This document shows, piece after piece, positions 9,777-19,206 of a DNA stretch of 36,720 nucleotides. Numbering within the stretch: position 1 is the stretch's first letter; each line of letters begins with the position of its first letter. The stretch comes from an uncultured Acetobacteraceae bacterium (GTDB taxonomy: Bacteria; Pseudomonadota; Alphaproteobacteria; Acetobacterales; Acetobacteraceae), in NCBI GenBank assembly GCA_937873095.1, contig CALMVI010000155.1:1-36720 (forward strand), written 5' to 3'. The notes beneath the pieces were generated by a model. The model did no database searches. It was not told the origin of the DNA and saw only the letters and a list, made by a program, of their open reading frames with translations. A program made the translations under genes and the position numbers.

Positions 9777-11984
9777 TCACGAAATATAGTAGGCACGCCG
9801 CTTGACGAAGGTGGCGGGACTGTCGGCGCCAGACCGGTACCGACTCATGTCGGCCGCGGTCAGAACCACACCGACGACCTGAGCACCCGTTATCCTGATG
9901 CGCTGCACCGCATGCTGGATCGATGCCAGGGATGTGCGGTTCCAACGTGCGACCAGCACGTTCGCGTCCGCCGCAGCGACCAGATGCAAGGCGTCGTCGA
10001 CCACGCCGATCGGGGGAGTGTCGATGATGACGCATTCGTACGCAGCCGTTGCCGCCAGCAGCTCTCTTACGTTGGAGGCGGAAAAAACGGTTTCGGGGTC
10101 CATCTCGCCCTTGGACGCGCTTGGCAGGATGTCCAGGCCAGGAACGACATCGGCAACGATGCACTCGGCGAGCGGCAAACCCCTGAGCAGTCCCTGCAAG
10201 CCGGCGCTCGACACCGTGCCGTCTCTGCGCCGACGCAGGTCGGTGTCGATGAGGAGAACTCGCCCGGTTCCGCAGGCCGCGACCTGGCTGCGTGCGTACA
10301 TCGTCGCGAGCAGCGTCTTGCCCTCCGCCGGTAGCGCCGAGACGAACACCGTCACGCGCGGACGCCCCCCGGAGCGGAAGCTGATCGAGTTCTTCAAGGT
10401 CTGCAACGACGCGGCGAGGTGGCTGCCGGGGCTCGCCACCGCGTGGCGAAGCTCTGTCTTGGACAGTTTCGGTATGACCGCGAGCCCTGGCAGGCCACAG
10501 GCCGCGCCCATCGCGTCCATCGCCGTTGCCTTGCCGGCGCCGAGGACGTCCCGGGCGAACGCCGCCAGCGTTCCGACAACGGCCGATGCCATGGCTGCTA
10601 CCGCCAGCAGCATGAAGCGGCGCGGAAATGCCGGCGACAACGGCAGGCCGGGCGGCGAGACGACCTGGACGTCGGATTCCTGGAGCTGGCCTTGGATGCT
10701 GACCTGCTTGGACCGAAGAAGCAGGTCGTCATACAGGCGCCGGTCGGCGTCGATGTCGCGGTCGAGCTGTGCCGCCATCAACTCGCTGTCGCTCGCCACG
10801 GCGAACCGCTGGCCGGCGTCCTTCTGCGCCGCCTCCAGCCGGCCGACGGCCGCCTGCGCGATCGCGACGTCGCTCGCCGCCGAAGCAGTCAGTCGTTGCC
10901 GTTGCTGCGCGATCCGCGCCCGCACAGCGGCCAGGGACGATCTGGCAGCCGCAACCGCAGGAAAGTTCTCGCCGTTGGTTTCCTCGAGCTGCGCCACGCG
11001 CTGTGTGGCGAGCGATTCCTGCTCGCGCAAGCGCTGTAGCAGTTCGGAGGATTGCCCGGCGGTGTCCAGGCCAGGCGTCGTCTCACCGCCGCTGGCCAGC
11101 TGCGCGTACCGGGCCTCCTGCCGCTGCAGTTCGGCGCGCGCGGCGGTCAGCTGGTTGGTGATGGTCGAGAGTTCTCTCGAAGGGATCGTCTCGCCCGCCG
11201 CCGGGATCAGCTGACGGCTGGTGCGGAACGCCTGCTGCTTGGCCTCCGCTGCCAGCAGCTTGGCTTGCAGCGATTGCAGCTCTCCGGCGAACCATCCTTC
11301 CGCCGCCGTGATCACCTTGCGTTTGGCCATGACCTGGTCGGCCTGGAACAGCTCCAGATGGCGCGCGAGCACGCGCTGCGCAAACGCCGGGTCGGTCGCG
11401 GTGAAAGACAGCTTGATGATGAAGGACTTGCCGTCGCTGAAGGCTGCAAGGCGGGAGGTATACTCGCCGACCGCCTGCTCCACCTTGTGCGGCGCCGTCG
11501 CCGGCGCCCTGCCGGACCCCAGCACGCGTGCCGCCCAGGACACCAACGGAACCGCCTGGCGCGGCGGCTTGACGAAGGTCGGGTCGTCTTGCAGATGCAG
11601 GTCCAGAACGACCCGGCGCGCCAGCCCGTCGCTGGTCAGTATCTCCATCTGGCTGCGCACGCCGTTCAGGTCCGACAGGCTCGCGGTAGGGTCTTGCACC
11701 GATTGAACGTTGGCGATGTTGGTCTGCCGCGGATTCACCATCACCATCGCCTCGGCTTCGTAGCGCGACTGAAGCGAGAGGATGATCGCGGCAGCGAGCG
11801 CGAACGTCAGCAGCGCTGCCGCGGCGAAGGTTCCCCGCCGCCGCCAGGCGATCGCCAGCAGGCTTGCCAGCGTAACGGAATGACGCTGAGGAATTTCGAG
11901 AAACGGTGCGTCGATGGCCGCCGCACGCGCCGCGAAGTCGCCGGACGCGTCGAGAGCGTTTGCGCCCTGCGAAACGGGCATCAT
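9777..11984 (-). CDS. polysaccharide co-polymerase fused to BY-kinase (Wzc/ExoP-like)
   Basis: 735 aa inner-membrane protein controlling chain length and export. TM1 is at about 52-71. A Wzz domain follows, with a long periplasmic coiled coil (Gln/Ala/Arg-rich, about 190-430), then TM2 at about 458-477 after a Pro-rich PPGLPLSPAFP. The cytoplasmic kinase has Walker A PAEGKT (552-557), Walker A' LLIDTD (577-582) and Walker B VIIDT with Asp655. The C-terminal tyrosine tail is short: Tyr716, Tyr732 and Tyr733, fewer than the clusters of E. coli Wzc. No Wzb-type phosphatase or Wza-type exporter is in the window. It is probably cotranscribed with ugd and divergent from the GT4 gene at 12168. Confidence 0.93.
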   Translation of the reverse strand: MMPVSQGANALDASGDFAARAAAIDAPFLEIPQRHSVTLASLLAIAWRRRGTFAAAALLTFALAAAIILSLQSRYEAEAMVMVNPRQTNIANVQSVQDPTASLSDLNGVRSQMEILTSDGLARRVVLDLHLQDDPTFVKPPRQAVPLVSWAARVLGSGRAPATAPHKVEQAVGEYTSRLAAFSDGKSFIIKLSFTATDPAFAQRVLARHLELFQADQVMAKRKVITAAEGWFAGELQSLQAKLLAAEAKQQAFRTSRQLIPAAGETIPSRELSTITNQLTAARAELQRQEARYAQLASGGETTPGLDTAGQSSELLQRLREQESLATQRVAQLEETNGENFPAVAAARSSLAAVRARIAQQRQRLTASAASDVAIAQAAVGRLEAAQKDAGQRFAVASDSELMAAQLDRDIDADRRLYDDLLLRSKQVSIQGQLQESDVQVVSPPGLPLSPAFPRRFMLLAVAAMASAVVGTLAAFARDVLGAGKATAMDAMGAACGLPGLAVIPKLSKTELRHAVASPGSHLAASLQTLKNSISFRSGGRPRVTVFVSALPAEGKTLLATMYARSQVAACGTGRVLLIDTDLRRRRDGTVSSAGLQGLLRGLPLAECIVADVVPGLDILPSASKGEMDPETVFSASNVRELLAATAAYECVIIDTPPIGVVDDALHLVAAADANVLVARWNRTSLASIQHAVQRIRITGAQVVGVVLTAADMSRYRSGADSPATFVKRRAYYIS

Positions 11985-12167
11985 GCGCTACGCTCGTCGG
12001 CTGACATCTGACCTGAGGATGTACACCCCATCCCTCCACCACGCTCAAGATGCCGCCACCACGACGGCCCGCGGAGTTGGTAGCACAAAAACCCTGCGAT
12101 GTGCCAAAAACGATCTCGCGTGCCGATGTAGCCGAACGCGTGACGGCGTCTTAATGAAAGCGGTCTG

Positions 12168-13364
12168 ATGGACGAAAGGGTTAACAGGGATGAAAGGCGA
12201 CGCGCCGGCCGCTCCCGCAACGTCCTGGCGATCAACCGCGTCGGTTTTCTGGGCGGGGTGGAGCGCGTGGTGGTCAGCTGCGCAGAGGCGGTTGAGTCGC
12301 GTGGTTTCCACACTATCGTTGCGTGTCCTGCACCCGGCGAACTCGCGGCGGAGGCGCAGCGCCGCGGGCTGCAAACGGTGCTGATCGGCATCGACCGGTC
12401 GAAGGCGACGGCGTCGCCGCTGGGCTGGGCGCGCCTGCTTGGCGCATTGCGCAAGGGCCGCCGCGAAATCGTGGCCCTCGCCCGCCGGCACGACATCTGC
12501 CTGCTGCACGCCCACCACCCGATCGGCGCGCTCTACGCGCTGCCGGCGGCGCAGCAACTCGGCGTGCCGCTGCTTCTGCACGTGCACGAAACGTTGCCCG
12601 TGCACGCCTTCTACCGGACCATAGCGCGCTGGGTGCTGCCACGCTGCGCCGCCATCGCCTGCGTCTCAGAACGCTCGCGCGATCTGGTCCTCTCGCTGGG
12701 CGGCGCCGCGGACCGCGTGCGGGTGGTCTATAACGGGGTGGACCCGAGCTTCCTGGGCACCCCGGCCGCAGTGCCGGAACTGTCCGCAGGCGGGCCGCAT
12801 GTCGGGCTGTTCGGCGTGCTGGAGCCGCGCAAGGGGCAGGACGTGTTCATCGCCGCGGCACGGGGCGTGGCCCGACAGCATCCGCAGGCGCGGTTCTGGA
12901 TCGTGGGCGATCTCAGCTTTGCGGAAAACGCGCCCTACGTCGCCTCGCTCCACGCCGCCATCGAAGCGGCCGGGCTGGCCGAACGTGTCCGCCTGACCGG
13001 CCACCGGAGGAACGTGCGTGACTGGATGGCCGGCATGGACGCCGTGGTGCTTGCCTCCCGCGGCCGGGAAGCCTTGCCCACCGTGCTGATCGAGGCGGCT
13101 CTGCTGGGCCGCCCGCTGGTCGCCACGGACGTGGGCGGCGTGCGCGAAATCATCGCCGACGGCCGGACCGGGCTGGTGGTGCCGCCTGGCGACCCGGCGC
13201 CACTGGCTGCCGCCATACTGCGGGTCCTGTCGGGCGAGGGCGCGGGCTTCGGCGCATCGGCGCGCGCCGACGCGCTGGAGCGCTTCACCTTCGACCGCTT
13301 CGGTGACGACATGGCCGCACTGTACGGAAGCCTGGCCGGCAACGAAGTAGCGTGCGGCGCATGA
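12168..13364 (+). CDS. GT4-family glycosyltransferase
   Basis: 398 aa, GT-B fold. The N-terminal domain opens with NVLAINRVGFLGGVERVV after about 17 charged residues. The nucleotide-sugar domain starts at GLFGVLEPRKGQDVF. The EX7E motif is intact in EALPTVLIEA, followed by GRPLVATDVGGVREII and DGRTGLVVPPGD. It should add one sugar to the lipid-linked repeat unit at the cytoplasmic face. Donor and acceptor cannot be read from sequence. The ATG at 12168 has only a weak ribosome site. The 183 bases between this gene and the Wzz/BY-kinase gene must hold both divergent promoters, but I see no strong boxes. Confidence 0.9.
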   Translation: MDERVNRDERRRAGRSRNVLAINRVGFLGGVERVVVSCAEAVESRGFHTIVACPAPGELAAEAQRRGLQTVLIGIDRSKATASPLGWARLLGALRKGRREIVALARRHDICLLHAHHPIGALYALPAAQQLGVPLLLHVHETLPVHAFYRTIARWVLPRCAAIACVSERSRDLVLSLGGAADRVRVVYNGVDPSFLGTPAAVPELSAGGPHVGLFGVLEPRKGQDVFIAAARGVARQHPQARFWIVGDLSFAENAPYVASLHAAIEAAGLAERVRLTGHRRNVRDWMAGMDAVVLASRGREALPTVLIEAALLGRPLVATDVGGVREIIADGRTGLVVPPGDPAPLAAAILRVLSGEGAGFGASARADALERFTFDRFGDDMAALYGSLAGNEVACGA

Positions 13365-13440
13365 GAACCGACGGCCGGCACGCCGCCCGCTTGCCATCCT
13401 CCGGTCCGGCGCGTGCCGTGGGCGCGACAGGCGGCATGAC

Positions 13441-14877
13441 GTGAGCCTCGCGCTGCGAGCATCGCGTTCGGCGGAGAGCGCGAGCTTCGTGCCGGTCTGC
13501 CTGCTGGTGCTGGTGGCTGCGCTGGGGGGGCCTTATGGCGCGATCATGCTGGCGGGCGGCGGGCTGGTACGCACGGTCTATCCGGCCTACATCGTGTGCG
13601 TTGCGGTGTTCGTGATCACGAAACACCGGCCGCTGTATCCCGCCTTCATGATTGCGGTCTTCGCGTTCTCGCCCTTCCTGCGGCGGGTGGCCGACTACCA
13701 GGCCGGGTTTTCGGTCTTCAGCCTGATTCTGCTCGGCCCGTATGTCGGCTTGCTGCCAACGGTGCCGGCGCTGCTGCGGCGGGCGTTCGGCGGCCGTGGC
13801 GCACTGAACTGGCCGTTCGCCGTGATGCTGTTTTGCGTGATCTACGCGGCCTTTCTTGCGATGTTCAGCCTGGCGTTCATCGCCGCCGCTTTTGAGGCCA
13901 TGAAGTGGCTGCTGCCGACGGCGCTGGCCGCCTTCATCATGGCCGAGCCCGCAGAGGCCAGTACGGTGCGGCGAAGCGTGATCCAGGCGCTGTGCCTGAT
14001 CATGCCGATCTTGACGGTGTATGGGATCTATCAGTTCCTGTATGCGCCGCTTTGGGACGTGTACTGGATGACGAACATCGACAACACGACCTTCGGCGTC
14101 GCTGAAGCCTATGGGATACGCGTTTTCAGCATGATGAACTCGCCGGGGACGGCCGCCCTGTTCGGCTCTTATGCGATGATCCTTTTGGCCGGCGAGGGGG
14201 TTGTTGCTGCCTCGATCGCGGCAGTCAGCCTGCCGCTTCTGGCACTCACATTGCTGCGCTCGGCCTGGCTTGCTTTGGCGGTAGGACTGGCGGCACTGAT
14301 CGTGCAAGCCTCGGCGGGTCGCCGGCTGATCCTGCTGGCCGGTGCTGGGGCTATAGGCGTGGCTGCCGCGTCTGTATTCGCCAGCCCGGCACTTCCGCCG
14401 GAGATCAACAACATAGTATCCGACCGGCTATCGACGTTCTCCAGTCTGGCCACAGACACCAGTGCGAACGACCGGGTTGAAGTGTACAGGGTGTTCTCGG
14501 ATCGGCTTGCTGCCAATCTGATGGGTGAAGGCTTCGGCGCCAACGCGTCAACAGTATCGATCAGCGAGGCCAGACATCCCCTGGCCTCGATCGACAGCGG
14601 CCTGCTGGAGACGTTCCTGATTTACGGCATATTCGGAGGGACGGTCTATTTTGCTGCGTTGACGGCGCTGCTGATCGAGGCGGCTCGAGCTAGGGCTTTC
14701 CAAGACGGCAGTCTTGATGGGAGCTTTGCCGTCGTGATAGCGATGCTTGCAGTGTTGCCGCTTGGGACGAGTCACGTCGGCGAGATCGGAATGCTGGTGT
14801 GGGTGGCGCTTGGCATCTTGTTGAGCTCGGCCGCTATGACGTCCGGCAGGTCGGAAAGTGGTCTGCCTCCTGGGTGA
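13441..14877 (+). CDS. O-antigen ligase/polymerase-like membrane protein (Wzy candidate)
   Basis: 478 aa, GTG start, with about a dozen hydrophobic segments. The family hallmark is LRSAWLALAVGLAAL, followed by a long periplasmic loop with RVEVYRVFSDRL and GEGFGAN, as in the Wzy_C/O-antigen-ligase family. In a Wzx/Wzy locus the best role is polymerising lipid-linked repeat units at the periplasmic face. A ligase is possible because both share this fold. It lies 76 bases after the GT4 gene on the same strand, so the pair is probably cotranscribed. It is convergent with the acyltransferase gene at 15149. Confidence is high for the family, moderate for Wzy rather than ligase. Confidence 0.78.
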   Translation: MSLALRASRSAESASFVPVCLLVLVAALGGPYGAIMLAGGGLVRTVYPAYIVCVAVFVITKHRPLYPAFMIAVFAFSPFLRRVADYQAGFSVFSLILLGPYVGLLPTVPALLRRAFGGRGALNWPFAVMLFCVIYAAFLAMFSLAFIAAAFEAMKWLLPTALAAFIMAEPAEASTVRRSVIQALCLIMPILTVYGIYQFLYAPLWDVYWMTNIDNTTFGVAEAYGIRVFSMMNSPGTAALFGSYAMILLAGEGVVAASIAAVSLPLLALTLLRSAWLALAVGLAALIVQASAGRRLILLAGAGAIGVAAASVFASPALPPEINNIVSDRLSTFSSLATDTSANDRVEVYRVFSDRLAANLMGEGFGANASTVSISEARHPLASIDSGLLETFLIYGIFGGTVYFAALTALLIEAARARAFQDGSLDGSFAVVIAMLAVLPLGTSHVGEIGMLVWVALGILLSSAAMTSGRSESGLPPG

Positions 14878-15092
14878 CTCGCCGAGAGCAAGCAGTGGTT
14901 CGTTGCAACGTCGGACCGAACCCTGCTTTCGTTCGCCTGCATGAACCAAACGCGTGCCTCACGTCGTGACGGTGAAAGCGCCAGGAACGATAGTGTCTTG
15001 CTTCTCCTTTGCTCCGCGGCGGGGACCTCATCGCGGATCTGCCCGTTCTTCACAGGATCGGTCGATCCCTTGCACGCTCTTTGATCGCCAGC

Positions 15093-15152
15093 CTAGACCA
15101 TGACCGGTTCGCATCGGCTCACCGGTCATGATCCACCTCGTTGTTTCTCTAG
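15093..15152 (+). repeat. REP-like element, copy II (module 1 plus linker), CTAG at both ends
   Basis: A 10-bp perfect stem CATGACCGGT (15099-15108) pairs with 15121-15130, with the conserved loop TCGCATCGGCT. The linker contains GTTGTTTC (15140-15147), also present in copy IV. CTAG occurs exactly at 15093-15096 and 15149-15152. The right CTAG provides the stop codon of the minus-strand acyltransferase. Module 2 is absent. Confidence 0.75.
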
Positions 15153-16336
15153 ACGATCGACTTCGGGATGAGCTTGGGGACCAGGGCCGCGCTCTCCGCG
15201 CCTGCTTTCGAGCGTTCCTGGAGGCGCTTTACTTTTGCGTAAGCGTAGATCCTGCAGGGAACCTCTATGGTTTGCCAAGCCACGTTGGCGATCAGCAAGA
15301 CCGCAGCGCAGGAGGCCAGAACAGCGACATCGCCGACGTAGCGGTCGTGCAGGAGAAATGCCTCGCCGATCGTGTAGCGCGTTATCGGAAAGGGTTGACC
15401 AAGCAGGATTCCTGCTCCCTTCAGCCCGCGAGACATGACGACCGCAACAAGCTCGTTGACCATGTATATCGAGAACGAGAGATCGCCCAGTCTGCGCAGG
15501 AACCTGTGCTGCAGCAAACGGCTGATCGGTCCCTGCTCCTCGCTGAAAACCACTACGGCCACGCCGAAGACAACAGGTCCGATGAGGCTCCAAGGTCCCG
15601 ATGTGACGGTGACGAAGACGCCTATAGCCGCCACAGCGGCGCATTCAGCTAACGCGGCGGTGCGAGGATTGATCTGTCCTGACGCTTTTCTTTCCGCCAC
15701 CCAGCTATACGCCAGGACGCCAACGAAAAACCCGAACGCACAACGGAAAAATGCCCACGTCCCATCTGCCTGCATGAAGTCCGGTGAACAGCAGGCGATA
15801 ATAAGACAGGATAAGGCTGCGAAAGCCACGCACACACCGACAAGCCACCGGCGGGCGTACAGGACGATCAGCGCGAATAGCAGGGAGATCCAGATCTCCG
15901 TGCTGATGCTCCAGCTCGCGCCGTTCCAGGTTGGTGTCGATTGGAACCCCATCGCCTGGACCAGAAACACGTTGGTCAGGATCGCGCTGGTTGCGTGCGA
16001 CGCGGTGAATGGGGCTTCTTCTCCGTGCATCCCATAGTGCGCAGCGACAAGCTTCCCGCATTCTAGCAAGATGAATATGCCAAGTACCGCGACGTGTAAT
16101 GGCCAAAGACGCCCGAAGCGCCGAAGCATGAACGGCGCTATCTCGGTGCCGTCTGTCAATCGCGGAGCATAGACATGCGAGAGGATGAAGCCGCTGAGAA
16201 CGAAGAAGAAGTCAACAAAGAGCCAGGCGTGCCGGATCAGGCCCAGGCCGGTGATATGACTTACCAGCGGCAGGTGGAAGATTGCCACGGAGAGCGCGCA
16301 AAGTCCGCGCCAGCCGTCCAGCGTAGAAAACCTCAT
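15149..16336 (-). CDS. acyltransferase family 3 membrane protein (OafA-like), first
   Basis: 395 aa with about ten membrane helices. The N-terminus has the family pattern LDGWRGLCALSVAIFH, with Arg10 and His21 at the usual active positions, then FFFVLSGFILS. Members move acetyl or other acyl groups to sugars of surface polysaccharides across the inner membrane. It resembles the next gene in plan but is clearly divergent. Base composition looks lower in GC than the groE or ugd genes. Its stop codon falls in the CTAG of repeat copy II. The acyl donor and the sugar modified are unknown. Confidence 0.88.
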   Translation of the reverse strand: MRFSTLDGWRGLCALSVAIFHLPLVSHITGLGLIRHAWLFVDFFFVLSGFILSHVYAPRLTDGTEIAPFMLRRFGRLWPLHVAVLGIFILLECGKLVAAHYGMHGEEAPFTASHATSAILTNVFLVQAMGFQSTPTWNGASWSISTEIWISLLFALIVLYARRWLVGVCVAFAALSCLIIACCSPDFMQADGTWAFFRCAFGFFVGVLAYSWVAERKASGQINPRTAALAECAAVAAIGVFVTVTSGPWSLIGPVVFGVAVVVFSEEQGPISRLLQHRFLRRLGDLSFSIYMVNELVAVVMSRGLKGAGILLGQPFPITRYTIGEAFLLHDRYVGDVAVLASCAAVLLIANVAWQTIEVPCRIYAYAKVKRLQERSKAGAESAALVPKLIPKSIV

Positions 16337-16489
16337 CCAGCGTCATTCCGGTCACGAGTCGAGTTGGGAACGTATACACAGACGTTCATCTGGTGCAAAC
16401 GCGTTTCGCGCGACTGTACTCAGCGCCTCTGAGGACGTTCGAATCAGCACGCCTTGGCGTCTGCCGGTGGACAGGGCGGTATCGACCGG

Positions 16490-17698
16490 TCATGGGGGAG
16501 GCGCGCCGGTGCTGCCTGGGATGGCATGTTCCCTAATCCTGCTCTGCATATCTCGGCCCGATACCTTCGGCCATGCTGCAGGTACAAAACTGCGAGGTCC
16601 GTCCATTGGCGTTGGTTCAGAGCTGGCCAGTGCAGCCCATCGCCGGCCCCATCGGTGCGAAGGCTGCTCAACGGTGACGTGCAACAGGAACGCCAGTGCG
16701 AGACTGGCGATGATGTAGGCTAAGAAGATCAGCGATGCGGTCCATCCAGGGATGGCGAGCCCCCTGAGATGATAGACAAGCAACAAGAGCGGGGTGACAT
16801 GCAGGAGATAGAGTGGGAACGAGATGCGGCCGAGAAACATCATGATTGGCGCACTGAGCAGCTGCTGCACTGAACCGCGTTGTGCCGACAGCGAGAATAC
16901 CAGGATGGCAAAGAAGCTTGTCATGGCCCAATCCGCCGTATCGGAGGCGCCGATGAGGATGATCGCCAAGCACGACAGCGTGGCAAGTGTTGGGCAGATG
17001 CGTCTGAGCCAGTCTGGGCAAACGGCAAGGCAATGGGCCAACGCCGCGCCTGCGAAGAACCCAAGCGACATGCGTGCCAGCGCAGCCTTGAAGCCGATTT
17101 TGTTGATGCCTGCGGTGCCGGAGACGACCTGGATCAGCGCCAGGAGTGCAAGGCAGGCGCATGCAAAAAGCATCGCGCGCCAGAACGCGGAGCGTCTTGT
17201 CAGCCGCCACGCAACGACCGGAAACAGCGCGTAGCCCACGATCTCGATACTTAACGACCAGACCGGCTGGTTCCAGTCGCCGTCGTCGCCAGCAAAGCCC
17301 CAGCGATTGGCAAGAAGCGCAGTCTTGATGAAGGGGAGCAAGGTGTAGTTTTTCGCATTCAGGGTCTGATACCATTCCGCCTCCCCGCGGTCGGCGAGAA
17401 CCACGACCGTGATCAGCAGCAGGACCATCCAGCTCAGCGGATAGACCCTGGCTGCACGCGACTTCCAGAACGCGACGACGACCTCGCCCTTCAGAGACAC
17501 AAAATCCTGGGCGTGCGTCAGCATAAGCACGAAGCCGCTCAAGACGAAGAACAGGTCAACCCCGTGCCACCCGGCACTCATGAGCGGAACATCGTTCAAC
17601 CAAGATACGCCCAACGCCGGCGCCCACAACTGATAGTGGTAAACGACAACCCAAAGAGCCGCGATGCCACGCAAACCGGTCAGTGCTGGAACTCTCAT
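16490..17698 (-). CDS. acyltransferase family 3 membrane protein (OafA-like), second
   Basis: 402 aa. I chose the ATG at 17698 because it places LTGLRGIAALWVVVYH with Arg10 and His21 at exactly the same distances from the start as in the neighbouring acyltransferase. A start 30 codons further upstream (17788) is open but adds an unrelated polar leader. HGVDLFFVLSGFVLM and about ten hydrophobic segments follow. The likely role is O-acylation of exopolysaccharide sugars. Two such genes in a row suggest two distinct substitutions on the repeat unit. The ribosome site is weak at either start. Confidence 0.87.
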   Translation of the reverse strand: MRVPALTGLRGIAALWVVVYHYQLWAPALGVSWLNDVPLMSAGWHGVDLFFVLSGFVLMLTHAQDFVSLKGEVVVAFWKSRAARVYPLSWMVLLLITVVVLADRGEAEWYQTLNAKNYTLLPFIKTALLANRWGFAGDDGDWNQPVWSLSIEIVGYALFPVVAWRLTRRSAFWRAMLFACACLALLALIQVVSGTAGINKIGFKAALARMSLGFFAGAALAHCLAVCPDWLRRICPTLATLSCLAIILIGASDTADWAMTSFFAILVFSLSAQRGSVQQLLSAPIMMFLGRISFPLYLLHVTPLLLLVYHLRGLAIPGWTASLIFLAYIIASLALAFLLHVTVEQPSHRWGRRWAALASSEPTPMDGPRSFVPAAWPKVSGRDMQSRIREHAIPGSTGAPPP

Positions 17699-18130
17699 GG
17701 TGTCTACAATCCGCGTCCAACCTTGTGGTCGTGCTATGGAAGCACCACCGGCGTGTTGAGAATAGACCTTCGGTCGCCAGTCACTCAAGCGTTGTTCCTG
17801 CTACGGGCTGAGCGAGATACTATCTAGACCCGCCTAGGCGTGCTCGCGAGCAGGTCGATGAGACGCGGCACGCTGGGGGCAGAGCGACCGCTGACTTAAC
17901 GCTTATGGTCTCGGCCTGTGCGGCAGCACCTACGCTTGAGAGCAAAGCGGTCTGGATCATTGCGTCACGTTTGGTCCAGCCACGAACAACAGGGAACCAG
18001 TCGTCTCGATACGATAACCAACGTTTATTGGGCTGGTCCACCTTAGCGGACTTCTAACCCGCCAGGGCGATGGCAGCAGGAGGTGGTACCTCTTTTATGT
18101 CGAGACAATCGGTCGCAGCGCCGCCTGGCA
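17699..18130. other. intergenic interval without a supported gene
   Basis: 432 bases between two minus-strand genes. A 73-codon minus-strand frame (17820-18041) is open but has no recognisable family and no good ribosome site. No repeat of the families found elsewhere in the window is present. It probably holds the promoter of the acyltransferase genes. Confidence 0.4.
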
Positions 18131-19126
18131 TCATAGCGCTTCGCACAATGCCCTGATCCGCTCGTGGATGACTTCCCAGTCGAAATGCTTCCGGCTATAA
18201 TTCTTCAGTTCGGTTTGCTCTGCCCTGCGCTCTGCTTCCGACATCGTCATGCGTTTCGCATAAACGGCAGCAAGGTCTTCGGGGCCGGAGACGACGTAGG
18301 CTGCACTGGGGAGGTAATCGGTCACCCCCTCGACATCGTTGCTGAACACAGGAACGCCAAGCGATAGGCCTTCGAGCAGGGCATTGTTGGCGGCAGCATA
18401 CGTAAGAGGGAGAAAGACGAACTCCGAGTCGGCTATCAGCCCATAGTAATCTTCGCTGTCAAGCCGCGCATGCACGATGATGTTTCTTGGGGCGTTCCCA
18501 CCGTCAATCCTGCGTTTATCGATCCCGACCAGATGAAACTCCACCTCTGGATGCATGTCTTCAAACAGCTTCGTCGTTTTTATCAGCAAGTCATAGTCCC
18601 GATAACTATCGCCGATGATTGTTATTTTCGAACTCGGGCCAGCTCCCAGGGGAACGTTTCTTCGATGCCAGATCCCGTGGGGTATGAACGTCACGCGATC
18701 CTTGAACCGCGCTCGGAACGGCGGTGCCTGGACGTTGCTCAGGACAACGAACTGACTGACGAATCTGGTTTGCCATCGCTTCAGCTTCATGACGACGCTC
18801 GAACTCGGGCCGAACCAATATGTCTCGTCTATGTGGACTGCGTATATGACTTTCACGCCTGCCAGCCTGAGGATGAACGGTGAGACGTAAACCGAGTGCT
18901 CCGGGTAAAATATGAAGACGCAATCATACGAGAGTCCGCGGATGGCGGTCACGAGGTCTGTGAGAAACAGGTTGATCCGGTTCAAAGGCGACCTGAAACG
19001 GGCCCTCCCGCCAAGAAGCTTTGCACCATCGACATACGCGCTGCCTTGCGGAACAACGTGCTGATAGCCGGATTGGTCATCGTGCTTCTGCCACTTGAAA
19101 CCAGAGTATAGGACCCGCTTAGGCAT
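18131..19126 (-). CDS. GT4-like glycosyltransferase with altered EX7E motif
   Basis: 331 aa, GT-B-like. The N-terminal half has HSVYVSPFILRLAGVKVIYA and VTFIPHGIW, the usual linker before the donor domain. The C-terminal half has ITIIGDSYRDYDLL, then LPLTYAAANNALLEGLSLG and VPVFSNDVEGV. The second Glu of the EX7E motif is present, but the first is replaced by Ala. That is unusual for GT4 and could mean a different donor geometry or a distinct family. It is shorter than typical GT4 enzymes (370-400 aa). GC content appears lower than in flanking housekeeping genes. It probably adds a sugar to the same lipid-linked unit as its neighbours. Confidence 0.8.
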   Translation of the reverse strand: MPKRVLYSGFKWQKHDDQSGYQHVVPQGSAYVDGAKLLGGRARFRSPLNRINLFLTDLVTAIRGLSYDCVFIFYPEHSVYVSPFILRLAGVKVIYAVHIDETYWFGPSSSVVMKLKRWQTRFVSQFVVLSNVQAPPFRARFKDRVTFIPHGIWHRRNVPLGAGPSSKITIIGDSYRDYDLLIKTTKLFEDMHPEVEFHLVGIDKRRIDGGNAPRNIIVHARLDSEDYYGLIADSEFVFLPLTYAAANNALLEGLSLGVPVFSNDVEGVTDYLPSAAYVVSGPEDLAAVYAKRMTMSEAERRAEQTELKNYSRKHFDWEVIHERIRALCEAL

Positions 19127-19206
19127 GAGCCACCCCGGCTAAGGATGATGGTTTCGCGCGGTTCCTGCTTTGCTCACTGACGGCTTCCAAGCATCCAGTC
19201 ACCTCG

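Noticed and set aside
17820-18041. 73-codon minus-strand frame
   Set aside because: No recognisable family, weak ribosome site and a composition-like tail; kept only as a note in the intergenic entry.
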